Source: Talinum fruticosum
Taxonomy: Eukaryota; Streptophyta; Magnoliopsida; Caryophyllales; Talinaceae
Assembly: GCA_021018815.1 (NCBI GenBank)
Contig: JAITYX010000041.1
Location: 5,208,001-5,272,000, forward strand
Direction of reading: 5' to 3'
Length of the DNA stretch: 64,000 bases
The notes beneath the pieces were generated by a model. That model saw only the letters and a list, made by a program, of their open reading frames with translations, did not search any database and was not told the DNA's origin. Made by a program: the position numbers and the translations under genes. Within the stretch, counting starts at the first letter, position 1. Every line of letters starts with the position of its first letter. Shown here in pieces: positions 13,901 through 27,077 of the stretch.

Positions 13901-16900
13901 AATTAGCATGATGGTATGGCCCTAATGGCTCTATATTTGACTTTTCTACCAAATGAACCTTTCCGAGATACCAATCAATAGTTGAAAAAGTTAGCTGCTA
14001 CCCAAGGATGGCCCAGAGAACTAAACGCCAACTCATAGGGAACTCTAACAAACACGCAATAGAAGGTTAGATCATCATGAATTCTATGTCCCCTTTGCAC
14101 TCCTAAGTAACTCTAACAAACACTCCATAGATGATTAGATCACCTAGAGGAAGCTTTAAATAGCATGATGACTAGGGAGAAAATGTCAAAGGGATTATGT
14201 TAGGATGCTCAAAAGGTTGTTTTTGTTGAAAGGAACAAATCATGAACAATATTTGTGCCCTTACCTATTTGGATCAGTGACCTTCTCACTTAGAACCTGG
14301 AAATTCAAATGAGGATGGAAAACATCAAATAAAACACTTGGAAAATCCACAAGGCAAGAGGAGATGTCGCTTCCCTGTAAATATTTGCTCCCCCCACCCA
14401 TTCCTAAAAATAATACACAGAAGAACTATGCTTCGTAAGTATCTAATGATATCCTATACTTGAAGAGAGTTGTATATGAGACCTTTGAATTTGCAACTGT
14501 GAGTAAGCCTAGGAGTGATATGTGGCATATAGTTCTTTGTATGGTAGTTGGTCTCTTTGCAGGGTGTGGTAAAGCATGCAGGTATTATGGAAGCGTGCTT
14601 ATACAGAAATCATATAGCAAATTGTGGTTGTCATTAACATGAGGCTTTCGGAAAAAAAATTCACCGAGCAATTTGTTTGTGTTTATACTAAACGATCGAC
14701 TTTATAATATTAGGTTATTGTACCAAAGCGTGCTTATACATATAAATGTTGTTCCATTATATAATGGTTGTCATAGTTGATGTGATGGCCGTTCTCCATT
14801 CAAAATGGTTGTTGTGATGGTTACGTGAAACCTGATGAACAATGAAAATGAGGGAAAAAGTTATTTGTTCAATTCAACAAGCTTTCCAATGCGGCTGTTT
14901 CTCGTGAAACGGCCACACTTCAATCCTTGGCTAGAACATGGTTTTGGAAGCTTAAAACCAAATAGTAGCTTTTATTGTAAATGCTTCTGTTCCTCTTTTT
15001 TTTTTGTTCAGTTGTAGGTTACAACATTGCAAACGTCATTGGACCTCTTTTGTCCAGTTACACTAGTTGTAACTCTTTTTGTCCAGTACCTACCTTCCAA
15101 GGAACATCTAATACTTTTTGCTCAAGGAGCAATGGAGTCACTTGATTAGAGATCACTGCAAGCACTAGTGGCTGCTCATTTTTTATATTAGGATTCAAAA
15201 CTTCATAGTGTTTTGGCTGCATAGCATCTAACGCTGGAAGTATGTTATTCAATATCGTATTAATTAGATTTTAGATCATCTACAACCATGATCTTTTCTT
15301 TCCCTTTTCAATTGTGGGATTCTTTATGTTCTTAACAGCTGTTTTTTGCTTCATCTAGTCCACTTTTTTTTGCTTTCTTAACCTCCATTGTTTATTATAT
15401 CTACTGTAAAACTCTTCAACTGCGTATTTGTATAGTAGTTTCTGAAATTATGCTTACCTTTAGATAATCTTGCACCTTGTGTAGGTCATGAACAATCTGC
15501 TGTCAACCCTCCAAGGGGTTTGGATCATGACCAACACCTGCTTGGTATCAATGAGACTGATGTAGTTGCTAATCGAGTCTCAACTTGGCATCGAAAAGGT
15601 AATACTTGCATAAATAGATGTTTTAAAAACCATTGGAAAGACTAGATTTGCTAACTAATATGGAATATGGACCCTTGTGTTAGTTCGATTTTGCTCAATT
15701 CAATTGAAAAGTAAATTGCTTTTAGGCATCTATTAGCCATGTGTTTTAAGAAGTGAATGTTGAAACTCGAAAGAAGTTATAGCACATGATCTGGGCAGCT
15801 TGGATGTCATAGAGGACATAGTTGTGATATTGTATCATTGCCAATGTAGAACCAACATGATCTGGCTCATTTATAAGGGGACAATTTATACCTTTCCTCA
15901 CCTGTGTGTCCTCTTACTTATAGCTGCCCATATTTTAGCTCATTTTCCAATAGCTTTTTGTTATTATGTTCCCTGTTATTCCAATCACTGTAACTGTAAG
16001 GCATATCTGTTTATGGGCGGTCTTCCTTTTTGTCTGCGTAAACATGATATAAAATTATAAATCTGAATATCTGTAGATATTGGAAGTTATTTGTGTTAGA
16101 TAAAGAGAGGCTCAACCTTTACAGGGGAATCAGTTGATATATGAAATTATAAGATCTGAAATTATAATGTCATAGATGATGAAGAAGACAAAGCCATGAA
16201 ATTAAGGATCATAGCAGATGAGAAGAACAAAGCTTTTACACTTTGTTTTGTCTTAGGATGAATAACTTTCACTTTCTCTTCTTTCTTGCACCCAAGATGT
16301 GTTCACAACTAGCCATCTTCACCAAATCCAGATCATTTAGGGATTACCATAATTGACTTGCTTTCCCATATAATAATATAATATTCCCTAGTTGCAACAA
16401 ATATTCTGGTATTTGCAACATGGACTTGAGAGTATTAATGTCACAGAGCTATTGCATAGTCTTTTCTAAATCTCTGTCACATAAATCTTGTCAAACATTG
16501 GAAGCTAAAGATGATAAGAGAACATCATTTACGATGATGTGTATCATTCATATCTGCCTTTTTAACAGTCACAAAAGTGACTTCAGCAAGACCGTTTTCA
16601 CTATTTTAAGATATTACAATAGAGACCCAACAACTATTTTGGTCTCTTAAATAGGAATACTTTGACAAGTTTTATAGGAGAGGGCTCTCCCCTTTCTTAT
16701 GAAGTTTGAGTGAAGAACAAAGTCGTTGAGCTAATAGACAATACATACAATGATTAGTAAAAACTTTACACATACCAAAATTATGCATTCCTCAGTAAAT
16801 ATAGATGGAAAATGCATACAGTAACGTAACATAGATGGAAAATGCAGACACAGTAAAGTAATATAGATGTAAAATACAGTCACCTTATATGATGGATACA

Positions 16901-19900
16901 AAGGCAAAAGCTCTAGAATTAGCAACCATCTTGCCTATAGATTTACTACTTATTTCACCAAAAGAAGTCATTACATATCATATCAAACAGATGCTTAGCG
17001 AGGAACTTAACCAGAATAAGAATGCAATTCCTTTGTAACTGCTGCCCACTTGCCAAACCATTATTCATTCTCTTTAAGACAGTTGTATTATTTCCTGAAT
17101 CCTGACTTGTTCTGCAATTGCTCAAGTCTTCTATTGAAAATCTCCGCAGTTCCTTTCTCTCCATTTATAATATACTGCTAGACAAAAAGATGGTAGCTAG
17201 AAAGCTTGTACTGAATTTCTCTTTAATCTTTGCACTCTCCAATCTGGCTAGTAAGATGGTATCATGGTATCACTTGCAGGATAGGCAACCAGAGTACAAA
17301 TTGTTGATTCCATTGTATGCTAACTGATAGTACAACACTCCTCCACTGGCCTTCTGTATTTATAATGCACACGAGTCCCAAGAAAAGATAGAAAATCTTT
17401 TGATGGAGACTTCAATACTGGTTTTCTGTTTTTGGCAAATCTGTCTGGTGTTTGACAGCATAAGAAAATAATTCCCTGCTTTCAAATTTTCCTGGTTATG
17501 AACAGCCTTGTTTCATATGTGATATGTCAAATGGCTTTGGGCAATGAGAAATATTCCTTGTTTATCCATAACATGTCCTTTGCTCAAGATAGGACTCAAA
17601 ATTTCTGTAGATGTGAGTACATCATGAATTCAGATTAAAGATGTTAAATCTTGAGCAACTATTTGCAGAGATATTCAATCCGAGCCTCTGAATCCTTTTG
17701 CAGATTGCACCCTTTAGCATATTCCCTTGTAATCTTGTTTGGTATTAAAACCTTGGCTTAACATGTCTGCATGCTAAAGATGGCACCATTGATTAATCAA
17801 ACTCTAGACCAAATCCATGATGAGAATATGCAGTGGGGATCCAAGAATTTACTGTAGGGGGTCAAAATAAACTAAATAATAGTGTACACAATACATAAAT
17901 TAATAATAAAAATCAAATTTCTACAGCTGAGGTTAAATTGAAATGAAATTAAAAAGTTTAGAATTAAACAAGAATTAAGCAAGAAATTGAAATAAATTTA
18001 ACCTAATATCACACAAGAAATTAAACAAGAAATTAAACCTAATCATTTTGATCTAAGTATGCCATTTTTCGGAAAATGGGCAAGTCCAACATCAAATTAG
18101 ATATCCATTTTTGACATCAAAAACAATCAAATGCAGGTTCTCATCTTGCAAAACACACTGAATAGAAAACTCGAAATACATAGCAACCATTAACATATTG
18201 ACCCAAAAGATATTAAAAAGCCATTGACAAGAATCATAACACTCAGCAGAATGTATTGTTGGCATTTAATTCACATAAAGACAATGGGATTAGTAGCAGG
18301 AGTTTAATATAATTGAAAAACTATAAAACCCTCCGCCTTTTTCTCTTTCTCACATGAAGTCCAACAAGGTAATGGAAACACAGGGGAATGTCTCGACATT
18401 AATAAAATTACAAACCAACACATACTATGGGAGAGAGAGTGTGGGAGAAGGGGGATGAGTTGAGTAGAATAGAAACCGTGAGAGGCTAGGACTATTGTGA
18501 GGGGGATGGGCTCTACTATGGTTGGAGTTCCTCTGATACACATATAACACGTTGTTCACTGGATTGGATATGCCCCTCTATTTATGAAAAATTTGCCCCT
18601 CTCATAACACACTTAGTTATCAACACTTGTACTAGGAAACATATATATTTAGCTAGCTAGGCTTTAGATCAATTAGAAAAAATTAACTAAAATATATCAA
18701 TTTGCAGCTCTAAATGCCACCGGAATCAGGTGATCAGTTATGGCCACTGATACCATATACAAGGATTAATGAAGATGAAGAGGTTGTTGATCTTATGCAC
18801 TTGAATGGGAAGATGAAAAGTTTTCTTTTGAAAAAAATAAGAAGATGATGTTATTAGAAATTAAACCCTCAACCTTTAGGTTATAATACAACACACTTAC
18901 CAACTCAGCTACAAAATATTATCTGTACTTCTCTGCTATATAAAAATTTTATTTATTTTTGATAGGGGGTCAGTTGACCCCACTGACCCCCGCTGGTTCC
19001 GCCAGTGAGAATATGGAATATCGCTATTTATGAATTAGTGGCTTAGCTTGCATCACTGGTCTTAAATCCATGCATTGGATGGCCTTGTTATAATATTAAT
19101 TTAAAAATTCTTGTGAATAATCCTTTGTTTTTCCTATAATAGAGATTATGTTGTGTATTTAGACCATAATTTTGATGTGATTTTGCAAGTTTCAGAGCAG
19201 ATAATAATATTAGTTTCATGTTTTTTAAACAAAAAGAGCTAGTAGAACCAGCTTGTTTGGGTGAGTGAGACTGAGACCATCTTCTGATATAATACGACAG
19301 ATGCTATAGGCGCACCTTTAAGAATGTTTTAGGTGACAACTAATTGATTTTGGCAGTGATTCAAAGCACGGTTTTTCCTGGTTATTGTAACTGGTGCGGT
19401 ATCCCGTATCCTGGAATCATTATTGCAGCAATCACGTAACTTAACGTGGTTATTGTGGAGTGAAAATGCAGTTTACATAACTTTTAAAAAACCTTCCCAT
19501 TGCGGCCGTTCTGCCATGGTTGTTTAATCGGTAGTTGTTTGCTTAACTTCAAAAGACTTCAAGATGCAGCCATTTCCTTGGGGAACAGCCTTACTTTGAA
19601 TCCATGGGTTTTAGGACTTTAGGGTTAACTCTTTTCATGTAAAAGTGGCCCAGAATAATGTATTAGTCGCCGCTGAAATAAAATGTTTATCATGAAGTAG
19701 TTTTATAGAAGTTTCCTCACGAGCATCCGTCCCCCACGTAAGAATTTGTGTTTACCCAGAAAACTGAAGGCAGAAACAAAATCCTCGAATCAAGATTAGA
19801 ATCAGGTCTCACTAGTAAAGTAGTATTAAACACATGATCATATAGAAATCTGTTCATTATAACTGCCTTGCAGAAAGAAAATCAAATAGAAAAAGAGAAA

Positions 19901-21292
19901 GGTGAAACTCAATTTGGGAAATAAAAGTGAAATCGGTTATAAGTATTAGACTATTATCACACAAGATCTCATTATTAGATCAAATATGAACTTAGCACAT
20001 ATTTTGGTGATTTTCATGATATTCTTATTCTTTTCTTTTTCATTACTTTCATATACTACATTGAACCTAGACTTAAATGAACCTTTTTAAAAATAAAAAA
20101 TAAAAACACGTGAAGCTGGAAATGAAATGAACCGGAAAAATGACTCTTGAATTTCGATACAGAGAAGCAATTTTTTTTGTATCCTTTTTAGTCCTGTGCA
20201 ATTAATCTAACATTAATTGTTAACATTTATAATACATCCATGATCAATGAATTCAAATTTAAAAATCAATGAAATAATACACCATTTGCACATGTACACA
20301 CACTCATATATTATGCATCACTGAGAACTTTTCTTGGAGCGGGCCACTAGCTAGTCAGTAGAAAAACAAATGCCTGCAATGGGACTCCTGGTAGTCAATG
20401 GTATGTTCTTCGACATTATGTGCTGCAATTTTTCTAAATTATAGTGTTATCATATAATTGTCTGATTTTTCTTATATATCAATGTGTCTGGGCCTCGACA
20501 GTCCTTGGCTAACCAAGCCTCATATGTTATGACTATAACACTACCGTAACATTAGAAAAGATTGATATGATCTTTAATTCTGTTTTGAGAGAATGTTACT
20601 GCTCCTTTTTGATATGCTACGTGTGTGTAATAATCTGAAATACTGGATAGATTACCATTTTTTTATTCGTCTCGTAAAACCACCAAGAATTGTTCCATTA
20701 TTTGCCTGTATATGTACTTCATTGGGAATTTTACTGATGTTTTCTTCGAAAAGCTCCCCGCTATTCTTTGTCAGGAGGAGCACATGCTGCCAGCTATGCT
20801 GGAAGGGTTGTTACTATCAGGTGGGGAGACTGTGTCAAGAGGATTGGAGTCGATGGCTCCCCTGAGGCAATCAAAGAGGTGATAAAATCTGCTTTTGGTC
20901 TAAGAACCAGAAGGCCATTCTGGTTGGAGGATGATGATGGGATCATAAGAAGTATTGACAGAAATATGCCATTAAGAAACTATACTCTTCATTTAGATGA
21001 AGGTAAATCCATGTCTTGCTTTTCAAAAAGTGCGATTCATTTTGAAGACAAAGTCAAATCAAATCCTTGTGTTTCAGGATTGACCATAAAAATCCATCTC
21101 GAGAATGCTGCTGATGAATCGCCAATCCAGGCTGAGGAGATAACATTCTATGTGGAGGATGATTTCTGTGATTTCCTCCGGTGTTATGGCTTCGTAGCTC
21201 TTACTGATGTTAGCTGCTGCAAAAATGTTTATTCAATCGGTAATCTTCACCCTGGTGAAATCTACGAGGGTTACAGAGCTCCTGCAAACTGA
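7938..21292 (+). CDS. Trihelix transcription factor of the GT-1/GT-4 clade
   Basis: Nuclear DNA-binding protein of the GT family, whose founders bind light-responsive GT (GGTTAA-type) promoter elements. Coding exons are 7938-8442, 15485-15598, 20775-21002 and 21078-21292. They join in frame to 353 residues plus TGA. Residues about 56-140 form the trihelix (SANT/Myb-like) domain with its three hallmark tryptophans (W59, W88, W111) and the FNTAKSNKQLW segment. Exons 3-4 encode the GT-1-type C-terminal domain, recognised by RIGVDGSPEAIKEVI, SAFGLRTRR and FWLEDDDGII. I chose the ATG at 7938; the same frame is open a little further upstream but has no ATG. The length is slightly below GT-1 of about 400 aa. 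The N-terminus carries an 18-residue tandem duplication (residues 12-47). Introns 1 and 2 are 7.0 and 5.2 kb and hold transposon insertions. Assigning GT-1 rather than GT-4 needs a tree. Confidence 0.88.
7971..8078 (+). repeat. 54-bp in-frame tandem duplication in exon 1
   Basis: CGCAATGGAAAGAGGCCAAT occurs at 7971 and again at 8025, giving a 54-bp period and two 18-residue units containing NGKRPMDE. The reading frame is kept. The units differ at only a few bases in the best-matched part, so the duplication looks recent compared with the rest of the domain. Confidence 0.9.
13715..13905 (+). mobile_element. tRNA-derived SINE-like element
   Basis: A pol III A-box-like sequence TAGCTCATACGG (13728-13739) is followed at tRNA-like spacing by a B box GGTTCGAACC (13758-13767). 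The element then runs into a C-rich stretch and a body ending near an A-rich CCAAAAAATTAGC. The spacing and box quality fit a tRNA-derived plant SINE inside intron 1. Ends and target-site duplication are not resolved, and no intact cloverleaf is seen, so it is not a tRNA gene. Confidence 0.5.
14690..14950. repeat. Dispersed repeat copy (unclassified)
   Basis: The sequence contains GTTATTGTACC, ATGGTTGTCATAG, a GCGGCTGTTTCTCGTGAAACG inverted stretch and TCAATCCTTGG. A diverged match lies at about 19360-19620 in intron 2. It resembles a degraded short transposon. Ends are not resolved. Confidence 0.35.
17831..19017. mobile_element. Non-autonomous hAT transposon in intron 2
   Basis: The 8-bp direct repeat AGAATATG lies at both 17823-17830 and 19018-19025. 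The ends form an imperfect terminal inverted repeat: CAGTGGGGATCCA on the left, and CACTGGCGGAACCAG as the complement of the right end. Each is followed by a GGGGGTCA stretch. An 8-bp duplication with CAGTGGCGGA-type ends is typical of hAT elements. No transposase is encoded in the 1187 bp. Inner ORFs are short and unrecognised. Confidence 0.8.
19360..19620. repeat. Dispersed repeat copy (unclassified)
   Basis: It shares the order of the motifs GTTATTGTAACTGG, GCGGCCGTT, ATGGTTGTTTAAT and GAATCCATGG with the stretch near 14690-14950. It is a diverged second copy in the same gene. Confidence 0.35.
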
Positions 21293-21303
21293 ATCATATT
21301 CAG

Positions 21304-23961
21304 GTACCCATTTGCTTTGCAAGATTATAAAATTTGCTGAAGCTTTGTTCATTTTCATATTGTTGCAACTTAATGGAAATGCTTCCCACTAAACTGCTTT
21401 ATCTATCTGTGTGAACAAAAGTAAACTATATCATGGAGTGTATACAAAATAAGAACGGAAAAACCTATCTGTTCTCATGAATTGTGACCCAAATCAATCA
21501 CATAATGAATAGCGTAACCCTGTAGGAAATGTGCATTTTGCATGTTTCTTCTGCTGGAAGGGCCCATTTCTTGGTGGGGAGGGGGAGATTAGCGGATGGA
21601 GACGGGGCGGATGGAGATTGGGTTTTGGAAATTAACACTCACATTCATACCCATTAGGTTTCTTGGGTTTACGTGTTTTATTTGAATATTTATCAAGAGT
21701 GTAAAATAACATCCATATTCAACCCTTGTTTGGATACACCCTATACTTGATGACCAATTTCAAAATGCTAATAAGGAACATGCTCTGATAAGGCTAATAA
21801 AAGTTGAAATTGTTGGTTGAATGTTGATTTAACAAATAAAAAAGAGGTAAAAGAGATAAGGTTATTAAGATTTCTCGCCTTTACTATTTCGTCTTTAACA
21901 TGAGCTTTGTAAAATGTAGCCATAGCATAGCTTTTACCCTTTACTAGTAAATCTGGTATAGGTACGGGTTCCATTTTCAAAAATCCATACCCATTTGATA
22001 AAACAATACCCATACCAATTTTAAACACTTTTTAATCATCCATTTAGGTTTTAAATAGGCGGGTTTACATCGGACTTTTGGGTTTGGGTTTTACTTCCAT
22101 TCCTAGCGCTATTTGTTACAAAGGTTAAGTCATTAGTGAGCGTAGAAGTTGTGTGAGATCCTTTCTAAGCAAGGTTGTTAGAATTGGGATCCTAGTTAGA
22201 ATCGATAGGGTGGTTAGAATCGGAATTCTGATAATCGTAAGATTCTAAAAATTATTTGTAATAGTGGGTGTTTTCTTTTTCAAAAGAACAGAAATCTAAG
22301 TAAACATTCACAAAGATTTTTAGAAATTCAATTAAACCATACTTTGTTGAAATTTTGATACAAAAGCTTACTATTGTAATAAATTGTTGAATATAATTAT
22401 GTATGAGCACCTTATGGAATTTATTTAAAAATGAGAATCGGATCTATCGTAGCATCATAATACGATCCTACCATAGATTTTTGGAACTAAATTAGGATTG
22501 TAAGATCCTAATGAATTTAAGATTTAGTGGCAGTTAGATAAATGGAGGGTTGTTGGATTGTAAAATCTTGTTATCGGAACATCCAGATCGGAAGTTTAAT
22601 AATCATGCTTGCAAGTGGAGGGCTTCAAACCCTAGTCTTTGGTGACAAGATGAGTACTCCACCTTTTGTACAAGGGTGCTTCCTCTTCTGGAACAGCTAT
22701 TTAATGGTTAGCAATCTAATGCTTCTAGCTAACCTGCATAATGTGGGATATGAGATGGGACCCCATTAAGGATGGATTTTGAATTGATCTAAATGATTAA
22801 CCATGTGAACCTGGGGTAGTATTTAAAACAAATGTACAAATAAAACATAAACACATAAACCCCTGTTTCATTCATGAACCGGGCTAGTCAATCATGTGAC
22901 AGCTAGTGGCCACAATGCATTTTGCATCATGCTTCTATTTCTCTAAAGCGGACACCATTCAGATTCTTGTTATAGGTTGTTGTGGCAGCTTTCTTAAGTT
23001 TCCATTTCATAAAAACACTTTATTCTTTGTGCCCTTTCTTTGGAACACAAACTTATTTTTCATTGTTTTCAACTTCACTCCTTACTTTTCTGCTTAGCCT
23101 TTTTCCAGTACAGTGTCATTTAAACGTGTGTTCAGCATCTTCCTCTTTACAAGTAGAAGGGAATTACATTGACATTATTGCAATTCAAATCTTTTTCTCC
23201 ATCTGGTTTGCTTCTTTGCTCCTTTTAATGAAAGCATGTCTAAACAAAAAAAGCTTCCCTATGCATATTTTGCTTCACCGTTATCTTGCATTCCTCATCA
23301 TTCTGTGAGTTGGCCTATATAATACCATTAACCCCCATAAAAATGTACTGCATTTTTACATCATCTGAAAACACTCAATCTTGGCCTGAATCCCTGGCCT
23401 GTTGCTAAAGATCATTTCTGCAAAATATGGCATCAAGTCATCAACCTGCATAACGTGACCTGAGTTTCCAGGCTATAATAGCTGTTTTCCTGTTCTGTTC
23501 ACCCACTGTAAGCTTTCTAGATTTTGCATAATAAGATCACCTTCTTTTTAGTGGCACTTTGCATGCCGAAAGGGATGTGACCAGGGATTATGAATGTGAT
23601 ATGCTAAAACTACCAGTTTCTCTGCCTCCCTTCACATTAAAGCATGAGTCATTTGTATGGAGAATCCAATCTATAGAGCCTTTTATCATAGCCTGTAGTT
23701 ATCTTTCCGTGCTGCTGTAGTACTAGTCAATATTCATGACTGGTAAAGAGTAAATTATCTCTTTATGTTCTATTCCCCCCCCAACAAAAAAAAACAACCT
23801 CGGGAAATCAGATAACCAGGTAATCATGTTTGAATTATTGAATCATTGACAGTGTGTGCTTTTAAGCTTGCGTTTTACCAACTGAGTTTACGGAAATAAG
23901 CTTCAATAGTCTAAGGTTGCTGCCTTAATGATTACTAATGAAGTGTAAATGTTACTTGCAG
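21304..23961 (+). other. Possible 3' UTR intron of the trihelix gene
   Basis: The stop codon ends at 21292. Ten bases later ATTCAG|GTACCC forms a donor, and TTACTTGCAG at 23952-23961 forms a good acceptor. The sequence after it (23962-24160) looks like 3' UTR. This is inferred from splice consensus only. The transcript may instead end before 21500. The stretch also holds a possible MITE at about 21590-22105 and no other gene. Confidence 0.35.
21590..22105. mobile_element. Possible hAT-type MITE
   Basis: The left end has TAGCGGATGGAGACGGGGCG. The complement of the right end reads TAGGAATGGAAGTAAAACCC. Both resemble the TAGGGATGGCAA-type ends of hAT MITEs, and the body is rich in CCATACCC/GGGTATGG. 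I could not find a matching 8-bp duplication. Confidence 0.35.
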
Positions 23962-24161
23962 ATTGGCAAGGTTCAGATGTGAATCGGCACCGGTTAGAAA
24001 AAGAGGAGAATCACTAGACCTGTACAAGAACTAGCAGATATGAAACTATGTGCTAGTTCCCTATCCCTTAGTTTTACCTGTTTTCCTGTTGTGTTATGGA
24101 TGTGGAGACATCCTTTTTAAGTCATTTCTGGCATTTCTGTTATGAATAATATAAACAGGCC

Positions 24162-26508
24162 CATATGTTGGGACATGAATAATCTGTATGAACTTTGAAG
24201 TGAAGTACTCTGTTTGTTACCGCAGAAGTTGTTACATTTGTGTAAACTCATTTTCTGCTCATACTGAGCAAATATTTTTATGATGATTTGTTTCTTTTGA
24301 CAAATTGATGCTTAATGATTGTTTTTCTTTTTTTTTTTTTGGGGGGGAGGGGGTTGCGGTTGTTAATTATAATGTGTGTCTAGCCCAATATGCTTTAGGC
24401 CTTTTCATATGGGAGGTATCTGGTTTAAATCTTGAGGAGGCATATCCCTTACGAATCAAGGTGGTTTTTATCTGAACAAGCATTTTGGGCATAATATTCC
24501 CACCCTTTCCTCCAAAACCTCCCCTACTTGGCTACCTTCTGATGTGGACACAAGAGGAGTGAGCAGTATTTTTAAAAGAAGATGAGATATAAATTAAGGT
24601 TTTAGTCTGAACTACTAGACTAGTAGGTATCATTAGATGAGCAGATAATTCTGATTATGCAAAGTAGATGCTTATCTTCTATTTTTCATTAATATATGGT
24701 AAGGATGAGCTTTGCTAAGTTGAGTTGAGGTCCTTTTGAATTTTCTATTGCATCTTCTTTGTATTTGAGATGCTTTATATGTTGGGCAAATTTGTGAGGG
24801 GCTTATGAATGTTAATGTTTGTCATATAATGCTGGAAGCCTTTACTTTATATATGTGGACACCAAAAAATGTGTAAAGGGCCCAAATGAGTAATGAATAC
24901 GCTAAATCGGCCCAAAAGTAAAGACAACATATTCTCTCTCTTTTTTTTTTTAAAATCAAAATCACTAGAAAATGGGGGTGTTTTTAAAAATTGTTTATCT
25001 TTAATAATACAGTTATTATTATTACAATCACCTAAACTCTTTTTCTCTCTTTCACGTCTATCCCTGCCCACACCCATGGCCTACCACCTCTACCCAGTGC
25101 CCATGGCGACTCACAGGCCCCCTGTCCATCATCAGAGTGCCGATAATATATATTATGACGTCATTTATAAAGGGAGGTGTCTATAGATAAAATTTCTAAC
25201 TCCAACTGTTTATATGTGAAGCAAATAAGAAAGGAGCAGGTGGGCAAAGTATGTGTGGCTCCAAGGGAGTTGATCCAAATTAAACCACTGCTTGGAAAAT
25301 AATGGACTGGAGAGGAGAAGGTGTTGTTCAAACTCCTTTTGCTAAAAAAAAAGTATTTTCTTTACAAATCTCAAGTTTCAATACTGGAATATTCTGCTGC
25401 ATATTGAAGAGAGAGAGAGAGTGCATGTGTCGTTTTAGGTGATTTTTAGTTAGCCACCTAAAACTTTTAGTAACAATTATAAAATTTTTAAAGTGCTTTT
25501 TCTAAAAAAATAAAAGAAAAAGTTTTCAACTCTTTGTCTAGGGAATGGTTGGTGAGATCCAAAAAATTTGCAAGATTAGAACAGACCACACAACTTGAAA
25601 ATAAAATAATAAAAAACATGTAAACGTCACTTGCTGACTACCAGTATATATTTTTTCTTTCTTAAATAAATTATAAGGCACGAATTTTGTCAATAAAGAA
25701 TATTTATATGAAAAAAGTTGTATCACTTATTGATAAATAATAATTTTGAATCTTTTTAAGAAATAATCATAGACTAAATAAAATCACTTGCTTATTTAGA
25801 AAAAAAAAAAACAGTCATTTGCTGAGGTGGACTGACGGTTAAGTAATAAAAAAGCATGAGTCAGCAGTAATAGAAAAGGATTTGAAACCATTATTGTCAC
25901 TCTTGGTGATATTTTAAGTTTGTGGCTGATGAGAGTTGGTGTCAGCTTCAGCAGCAGTATGATATTCATGATATCATAGACTAGAGGCATTCATCTTGCT
26001 TCTACCCATTAATTTACAAATCACAAGTCAAGATTCTCCCCAAAAAAATCAATCATAATAATAATTTCCCAGCAGCAGAGTTTCCCTTCTGCCTACCAGT
26101 CAGAATACACTCCACACACACAGAGAGAAGAGAGAGACGTTCAATTCAATGACTAACAGATGTCCAAAATGAATTATCTTCCTTGGATACAAGAACAAAC
26201 AAATATTGGTAACAATTCAATGTGATATTATAATGGAAAAATTGATTATCTGATATTGTTTGATGCAGAAGAAATTGATCACTGGAATTGGGGTTTTGTT
26301 TTTCCTGATAGAAGACAGTGGAGATAGTTCAGCATGGGAAAAGGAAATGCAGGGGTATAAACAAATTACAGAAAAGTCATAATGCACTAACAATGGAAAG
26401 TGTAGGTGTCTAATTTTGCTTCGTTGTTTTTCTTTTAAATGAAAATCATTCATGTAAGCTCAAAAGCTATAATATGTATAACAAACCCATGTGTAAAACC
26501 ATAACACC
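24162..26508. other. Intergenic stretch
   Basis: AT-rich with a T/G homopolymer junction near 24325-24352 and a (GA)n run near 25408-25420. I see no supported gene. It runs up to the TSD of the copia element. Confidence 0.5.
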
Positions 26509-27063
26509 TGTTAGGATTTAGAGCGACTTAAATGCGAAGCGATTCGGATGTAATACGATAATTAAAAGTATGTACCAAATGAAAGCGATAAATCAATTGA
26601 CACAAGGAATTTATGTGGAAACCTAATGAGGGAAAAACCACGGAGGCGAGGAGCACACTCAATCCAATATTAATTTGAAGGAGTACAAAACGATCACAAT
26701 CGAAACGACGATTTGATCGATGATGAGAATAATAATTCTCTCACAAAATCACTCAAACTCACTTTAAACTAAAGGGAAGAAATTTATCACCATATGATGC
26801 CTAACTTTCACGTGCTTGCCTATCTTGATGGCTGTTGATTATAATATATGTATTATGCACCTTGACACTCACGTATTTGACAATGGGAATAAGTCTCCTA
26901 TATATATTAAAACTCTTCTTCCACTACTTCCCAACCGCCGCATGACTTGCTTGACAAGCGCAAACACAAGGCCCACGAAGAGAGGAATGTGTAACCGACA
27001 AGAATTTCTCGGCACGATCCACTTGAAGCAAATCAACCGGGAGATTTGAGACACACCTCAACA
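26509..27063 (-). repeat. Left LTR (3' LTR) of the copia element
   Basis: 555 bp, TG...CA, with a TATA-like run on the minus strand near 26895-26910. By eye it differs from the right LTR by only about five changes, for example GCGAAGCG versus GCGGAAGCG. Confidence 0.95.
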
Positions 27064-27077
27064 AACTCCACCTTGGA

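Larger units (their letters stand above)
8443..15484 (+). other. Intron 1 of the trihelix gene (7.0 kb)
   Basis: GT at 8443 and AG at 15483-15484 bound it, and the phase matches between exons 1 and 2. It contains several poly-T/poly-G junction tracts (near 10340, 10440 and 10690) and their complements (near 9936 and 11030). It also contains a SINE-like element at about 13715-13905 and part of a dispersed repeat at about 14690-14950. I see no convincing nested gene. Confidence 0.8.
15599..20774 (+). other. Intron 2 of the trihelix gene (5.2 kb)
   Basis: It is bounded by a GTAATA donor and a TTTGTCAG acceptor, and the phases agree. It contains the hAT element at 17831-19017 and, at about 19360-19620, a diverged stretch with GCGGCCGTT and ATGGTTGTTTAAT motifs that resembles the sequence at about 14690-14950 in intron 1. 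Confidence 0.8.
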
